Shown here: one piece after another, positions 59,826-64,000 of the stretch | How positions within the stretch are numbered: the first letter of the stretch is position 1 | Layout of the letters: each line of letters opens with the position of its first letter | NCBI RefSeq assembly: GCF_034927245.1 | Contig: NZ_JAYFQK010000003.1 | Location: forward strand, 121,157 to 185,156 | Length of the DNA: 64,000 nt | Source: Desulfitobacterium_A sp034927245 | GTDB lineage: Bacteria > Bacillota > Desulfitobacteriia > Desulfitobacteriales > Desulfitobacteriaceae | Reading direction: 5' to 3' | Made by a program: the position numbers and the translations under genes | The notes under the pieces: model-generated | Seen by the model: the letters and a program-made list of their open reading frames with translations, nothing else | What the model was told of the DNA's origin: nothing | Databases searched by the model: none

Positions 59826-62540
59826 ATGGAGTGTACTAATATTAAGGGTGAAACAGCCGTTTATGGTATGACCTGTGAGCATTGTGTGGCCCGCGTGCGC
59901 AAAGCCCTGGAACAGCTTCCGGGGGTGGATAATGTCAATGTTTCTTTGCAGGAAGCAAAGGCAGAGTTTACGTATAATCCCGATCAAACCAATACAGAGG
60001 AAATCCAAAAGGCGATTGAGAAGGCAGGTTACTCAGTAACACCGCTTAGCGCGGAGGGGGACGATTTTGAACCGGGTCTGGAAGAGACTGAACCTTCTTC
60101 AGCAATCCCGGAAATGATACCTTTGACCGAACAACATGAAGATCATCAAAAACAGATGTTTAAGGTAAATGGAATGACCTGCGCCAATTGTGCATTAACG
60201 ATTGAAAAAGGTCTTGCCAAAATGCCTGGGGTAAAGTCTGCCGCGGTAAATTTTGCAGCCGAAAAGCTGGCTGTGGAATATGATCCAAAGGCGGTTACCC
60301 CAGAGGATGTTTTGACAAAAGTTAAGGATCTTGGCTATGGAGCCTATAGCGAGACGGAAGAAGAGGGCAAAAAGCAGTTTAAGGTCAGTGGGATGAGCTG
60401 TGCCAATTGTGCATTGACAATTGAAAAGAAATTACAGAGCACTCCCGGTGTCAGCTCCGCCACTGTCAACTTTGCCTCGGAAACCGTCAATGTGGAATTT
60501 AACCCGAACCTCATTGATCTAGCCGGAATATACGAGCAAGTTAAGGATGCAGGCTACACACCGGTTGAGAATAAAGATGAGGATAGAGAGGGTAAAACAC
60601 TCAAAAAGCAGCTATACTGGTTGATTTTCAGTGCTGTTCTTGCCATACCCATCATGGTGCTTATGTATTTGCCCATGAGCGAGTTAACGATGTATACGAT
60701 GCTTGTTCTGGCGACTATTGTCCAATTTACAGGAGGCTGGATATTTTACCGGGGAGCCTATCATGCTTTAAAAAACCGCTCTGCCAATATGGATGTTCTG
60801 GTTGCTTTGGGTATAACGGCGGCTTATGGATATAGCGTGATGACCACTTTCCCGCAGGTATTTTTTACAGGCCCTACTTTCTTCGATACTTCCGCACTAT
60901 TGATTGTCTTTGTCCGTTTTGGTAAATATCTGGAAGCGAAGGCCAAGGGCCGTGCCGGTGAGGCATTGAAGCGTTTGCTGGAACTCCAGGCAGATAAGGC
61001 AAGAATCCTGGTTGATGGAGCAGAAAAAGAGGTTCCCGCCTCAAGTCTCAAATTCGGCGATATTGTTATTGTAAAACCGGGTGAAAAGATTCCAATCGAT
61101 GGTCAAATCATTGAAGGTCAAGCCGGCATTGATGAAGCGATGATCACAGGGGAATCCATCCCCGTTGACAAGACCATTGGGGATACGGTTATCGGTGCGA
61201 CGATCAATACTTCCGGCAGCATAAAAGTTCAAACCATGAAAACAGGAAAAGATACAATGCTCTCAGGGATTATCAAGATGGTCGAGGATGCCCAAGGGGT
61301 TAAACCTCCGATCCAACGCTTAGCGGATACCATCTCTAACTATTTCGTCCCGACGGTTGTTTCAATTTCTCTGCTGACGTTTTTAGTTTGGTATTTCTTG
61401 ATCCATAGCAGCTTCGTATTTGCTTTTACTGCTGCTGTCGCGGTTCTTGTCATTGCTTGCCCCTGTGCTTTGGGCTTAGCCACACCGACGGCAATTATGG
61501 TCGGAAGCGGTGTGGGGTTAAACCGTGGAATCTTGTTTAAGTCCGCAGCAGTCTTAGAAGAAATATCAAAGCTTGAAGCAATAGGCTTCGATAAAACGGG
61601 AACACTCACGAAGGGAAAGCCCGAGGTTACGGATATCGTTAGTTATTGCGGATATGCAGATCAGGACTTGCTCAGGATTGCAGCGGCCGGGGAAAATCCG
61701 TCAATACACCCTCTGGCTCAAGCCGTTGTTGCACGGGCTAAAGAGGAAAATCTAACCATTGATGAAGTCCAAAATTATCGGGAAGTGGGCGGACATGGGA
61801 CGATCTGTGATTATGAAGGGCAGCAGCTCCTGATTGGCAATATAAAGCTGATGCAAAACTTTAAAGTGAATCTGGGTTCATCCGAACAGGATTTTCAGCG
61901 TTTGGCTGAAGAAGGAAAGACAACAAGCTTTATTGCCTTAAAGGGTGAAGTCATTGGTTTAATTGCGCTTGCCGATGTCTTGAAGGAGAGCACAAGGGAA
62001 GCTATTTCGCGTTTACACCGCTTAGGCATTAAAACATTCATGATCACCGGCGATAATAAAAAAGTGGCCAATGTTGTCGGATCGCAAGTGGGTATCGACG
62101 AAGTGATTGCCGAGGTGCTGCCCCAGGATAAAATCAACATCGTGAAAAAATATCAGGAGCAAGGGCTAAAAGTTGCCATGGTGGGTGATGGAATCAATGA
62201 CGCGCCGGCATTGGCCCAAGCCGATATTGGAATTGCGATCGGCTCCGGAACAGATGTTGCAAAGGAGACCGGAGATGTCGTCTTAGTACGCAATGATTTA
62301 CTTGATGTTGAACGAGCAATTCGCTTAGGGCGGAAAACCTTAACCAAGATTAAGCAGAATCTATTTTGGGCTTTGATCTATAACACCATTGGGATTCCAA
62401 TTGCCGCAGGCGTACTCTACCCGATTACCGGCGAATTGCTGCCCCCGGAATGGGCAGGATTGGCGATGGCCTTCTCTTCGGTTTCGGTAGTCACCAGTTC
62501 ACTTTTACTCAAAGGCTATGATAAAAAGTTAAGGGATTAA
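59826..62540 (+). CDS. copA: Cu(I)-exporting P-type ATPase
   Basis: CopA pumps Cu(I) out of the cytoplasm. The 904-residue protein has three N-terminal heavy-metal domains (CxxC at 17/20, 119/122 and 192/195), membrane CPC at 545-547 (ACPCALG), the phosphorylated Asp589 (DKTGTLT), SIHPLA and GDGINDAPAL. Three metal domains is one more than typical Bacillus CopA. It lies between csoR and copZ. Cu(I) is the likely ion because of the CPC and CsoR context. Confidence 0.95.
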   Translation: MECTNIKGETAVYGMTCEHCVARVRKALEQLPGVDNVNVSLQEAKAEFTYNPDQTNTEEIQKAIEKAGYSVTPLSAEGDDFEPGLEETEPSSAIPEMIPLTEQHEDHQKQMFKVNGMTCANCALTIEKGLAKMPGVKSAAVNFAAEKLAVEYDPKAVTPEDVLTKVKDLGYGAYSETEEEGKKQFKVSGMSCANCALTIEKKLQSTPGVSSATVNFASETVNVEFNPNLIDLAGIYEQVKDAGYTPVENKDEDREGKTLKKQLYWLIFSAVLAIPIMVLMYLPMSELTMYTMLVLATIVQFTGGWIFYRGAYHALKNRSANMDVLVALGITAAYGYSVMTTFPQVFFTGPTFFDTSALLIVFVRFGKYLEAKAKGRAGEALKRLLELQADKARILVDGAEKEVPASSLKFGDIVIVKPGEKIPIDGQIIEGQAGIDEAMITGESIPVDKTIGDTVIGATINTSGSIKVQTMKTGKDTMLSGIIKMVEDAQGVKPPIQRLADTISNYFVPTVVSISLLTFLVWYFLIHSSFVFAFTAAVAVLVIACPCALGLATPTAIMVGSGVGLNRGILFKSAAVLEEISKLEAIGFDKTGTLTKGKPEVTDIVSYCGYADQDLLRIAAAGENPSIHPLAQAVVARAKEENLTIDEVQNYREVGGHGTICDYEGQQLLIGNIKLMQNFKVNLGSSEQDFQRLAEEGKTTSFIALKGEVIGLIALADVLKESTREAISRLHRLGIKTFMITGDNKKVANVVGSQVGIDEVIAEVLPQDKINIVKKYQEQGLKVAMVGDGINDAPALAQADIGIAIGSGTDVAKETGDVVLVRNDLLDVERAIRLGRKTLTKIKQNLFWALIYNTIGIPIAAGVLYPITGELLPPEWAGLAMAFSSVSVVTSSLLLKGYDKKLRD

Positions 62541-62635
62541 TCTTTTAAAGTGAAAAATTGAATGGGTCAGATTTCTCTGGACTGAAAATATTGCCTGGAG
62601 AGAAAAATAAAGATGATATTCGGGAGGTGGAAAAG

Positions 62636-62833
62636 ATGAGTCAAACGACATTAAAAGTCGAGGGGATGACCTGCAATCATTGCAAAATGCATGTCGAAAA
62701 AGCACTCCGGGGTGTTAATGGTGTCGAGGAGGCACAGGTTGATCTCGCTAAAGGAGAGGCGGTAGTATCAGGAAATGCCAGCCGCGAAGAGTTAGTAAAA
62801 GCTGTTATTGACGCCGGATACAGTGCTCAATAA
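62636..62833 (+). CDS. copZ: Copper chaperone CopZ
   Basis: A 65-residue metallochaperone with one heavy-metal-associated domain; GMTCNHCKMHVEKAL holds the Cu(I)-binding CxxC. It delivers Cu(I) to CopA. ATG at 62636 follows GGGAGGTGG; the 26-residue longer frame has no function-like sequence. It is 95 bases past copA, on the same strand. Confidence 0.93.
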   Translation: MSQTTLKVEGMTCNHCKMHVEKALRGVNGVEEAQVDLAKGEAVVSGNASREELVKAVIDAGYSAQ

Positions 62834-62942
62834 GCATAATTCTCTGGTTTATTACCATACTAAGCAATGGATAGGGAAACTTCAGCGGAGTTTTAAATTC
62901 TACCTGAAGTTTCCTTATTTAAATCTTAGTGAGGTGATGACA

Positions 62943-63374
62943 ATGCCATTAATTCCTTATGAACCTTTCCGTATGTTCGAACCGATTTGGGAGGAGATGG
63001 ACAGACATTTCCGACCCGGTCGGGGTAACGAAGATCTTTCTAAATTGTTATACCGGCTTGATATTGATGAGACACCGGAAAAAGTGATTGTTACAGCAGA
63101 GATACCGGGAATCGAGAACAAAGAGGATTTACAGATAGAGCTTAATGAAAAACTGCTGACGATTCGGGGTGAGACGAAACGAACAAAAGCTGAAATAGAT
63201 CAATCAACACATCATTCCGAGCGCTACTTTGGTCGGTTTAGCCGGACGGTTACATTGCCAACTGTCGTAAAGACGGACGGAGCTCATGCTTCATATAAGA
63301 ATGGAGTTTTAAAACTTACTTTTTTAAAGGACCGGAATCCTGCTGCGAGAACGATAGAAGTGGATTTCCATTAA
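62943..63374 (+). CDS. Small heat shock protein Hsp20
   Basis: A 143-residue alpha-crystallin-type holdase. The crystallin core (about 45-135) has VTAEIPGIENKEDLQIEL, LTIRGETKR and the C-terminal NGVLKLTF. ATG at 62943 is used because GAGGTGA is 5 bases upstream. It follows copZ and is ended by a strong terminator. Stress control such as HrcA/CtsR is not visible. Confidence 0.93.
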   Translation: MPLIPYEPFRMFEPIWEEMDRHFRPGRGNEDLSKLLYRLDIDETPEKVIVTAEIPGIENKEDLQIELNEKLLTIRGETKRTKAEIDQSTHHSERYFGRFSRTVTLPTVVKTDGAHASYKNGVLKLTFLKDRNPAARTIEVDFH

Positions 63375-63392
63375 TTTAAAGTATCAAAATAG

Positions 63393-63434
63393 GAAAAGAC
63401 CGATAGGGTATTGATTATCCCTATCGGTCTTTTC
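63393..63434 (+). terminator. Intrinsic terminator after hsp20
   Basis: GAAAAGACCGATAGGG pairs with CCCTATCGGTCTTTTC, a perfect 16-bp stem with a 10-base loop, 18 bases after the stop. It can act in both directions because the SASP gene runs the other way. Confidence 0.85.
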
Positions 63435-63451
63435 GGTTCATAAAGTGACAA

Positions 63452-63625
63452 CTAACGCAGCATATTCTCTTCGGCCATTTGAATCGCCATCTTCACCATA
63501 TTCCCACAATTCCGCGAAGAAACCGCTCCGAAACCTTCCTGTCTTAAAGTATCGCCAAAACCTAATTCATCAGCGATTTGTTGTTTAAGCCCTTCAGACA
63601 TGATGCTCCGGTTACGTCTAGCCAT
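63452..63625 (-). CDS. Alpha/beta-type small acid-soluble spore protein
   Basis: A 57-residue SASP that coats spore DNA. Both conserved halves are present: GLKQQIADELGFGD with the germination-protease site, and GFGAVSSRNCGNMVKMAI with the DNA-binding stretch. ATG at 63625 follows AAAGGAGG; a longer frame is without support. It is a likely substrate of the Gpr encoded at 8671-9657. An 8-bp inverted repeat ACTTTGTA/TACAAAGT lies upstream (63669-63689). Confidence 0.9.
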   Translation of the reverse strand: MARRNRSIMSEGLKQQIADELGFGDTLRQEGFGAVSSRNCGNMVKMAIQMAEENMLR

Positions 63626-64000
63626 AAAGTTTCCTCCTTTCATTTGTAGGACAGTCAAGTGAATTATAACTTTGTAGATTTTACAAAGTAACCTTAGTTT
63701 GATATATTTCCGAGCGTAATATACAGGGTAAAAATGATAATCAAAAAACTCAATTTCTACTTCATGAAAAGACTTCAAGAACTAAATAAAATTACCATAA
63801 AAAGTATTAAAAAGGAAGGAAAATAATTAATTATAAAGAATGTTACAGGTATAAAAATAATAATAGCCTCTCGGAATAAAAAGGGAGGAAATCTCCAAGA
63901 TGGGATAAAGTCCCTGGGAATTACGATGAGCAAAAGGAGATGAAGAACCCCACTCATAAAATGGGCATGCCAAAAAGGCCTAACCGCACTCCTTTTTCAA
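63626..64000. other. Sequence after the SASP gene; frame open to window end
   Basis: I see nothing firm here. From 63880 a forward frame is open to the end, with the segment WDKVPGNYDEQKEMKNPTHK then MGMPKRPNRTPFS; the nearest start codon is ATG at 63940, with AAAGGAG directly against it. A better site AGGGAGG (63882-63888) leads to ATG at 63900, which stops after two codons. It may be the start of a short gene or a frameshifted remnant. Confidence 0.25.

Noticed and set aside
59373..63434. The copper gene block considered as a mobile resistance island
   Set aside because: No integrase, transposase or flanking repeats; codon style and binding sites match the neighbours.
63775..63957. A 60-codon hydrophobic reverse frame at the window end
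   Set aside because: AT-rich sequence read in reverse gives Ile/Phe-rich peptides; no binding site seen.
1..64000. Search for tRNA or rRNA genes, CRISPR arrays, phage genes or origins
   Set aside because: No cloverleaf, rRNA core motif, regular spaced repeat, integrase or DnaA-box cluster was seen by reading.

Overview
The window is about 64 kb of a low-to-mid GC, endospore-forming anaerobic Firmicute. It looks like the Desulfitobacterium/Desulfosporosinus group of Peptococcaceae; this is inferred from gene content and order, no 16S gene is present. Supporting signs are the Bacillus-like core gene order, spore genes (gpr, ylbJ, an alpha/beta SASP, tiny YjcZ-like proteins), FabK-type enoyl reductases, an 11-subunit complex I without NuoEFG, and frequent TTG/GTG starts behind strong Shine-Dalgarno (SD) sequences. 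Nothing in the window looks like a phage, transposase gene, CRISPR array, rRNA or tRNA.

Layout. 1-8.1 kb: end of thiN, hslO, rpmB (reverse), then asp23-fakA-sdaAB-sdaAA-recG. 8.1-12.2 kb: a 39-codon SASP-like gene convergent with the spore protease gene gpr, then rsmD, an unknown coiled protein and ylbJ (reverse). 12.3-14.5 kb: ackA behind a leader with a terminator hairpin, then DUF177-rpmF from a consensus promoter. 14.5-27 kb: the fatty-acid operon fapR-plsX-fabH-fabK-fabD-fabG-acpP, a second FabK-like gene with fabF, then rnc and smc. 27-31.9 kb: ftsY joined to a four-gene methylthioadenosine salvage set. 32-35.6 kb (reverse): a DUF4342 protein with a response regulator and histidine kinase, and three tiny ORFs. 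35.7-44.6 kb: a carboxylesterase, then ylxM-ffh-rpsP-khpA-rimM-trmD-RNA methyltransferase-rplS-lepB-rbgA-rnhB. 44.7-54.5 kb: nuoABCDHIJKLMN. 54.6-59.3 kb: yraN, a second two-component system and comM. 59.3-63.4 kb: csoR-copA-copZ and hsp20. 63.4-64 kb: an alpha/beta SASP gene (reverse) and unassigned sequence.

How the genes fit together. The core is a growth cassette for lipid synthesis, chromosome condensation, SRP targeting, ribosome maturation and tRNA/rRNA modification. The FapR-controlled operon begins at a promoter overlapped by a FapR-type box. The salvage genes fit an oxygen-independent route: deaminase, phosphorylase, isomerase, aldolase. The complex I operon and a two-component pair sit between rnhB, yraN and comM, which are usually neighbours. 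The copper genes follow a promoter whose spacer holds a CsoR-type site.

Most interesting unexplained items: the truncated SASP-like gene beside gpr, a 28-residue peptide that is half phenylalanine, the ackA leader RNA, a hairpin covering the comM ribosome binding site, the long proline-rich N-terminal extension of RecG, and a perfect 20-bp palindrome before the DUF4342/two-component operon.
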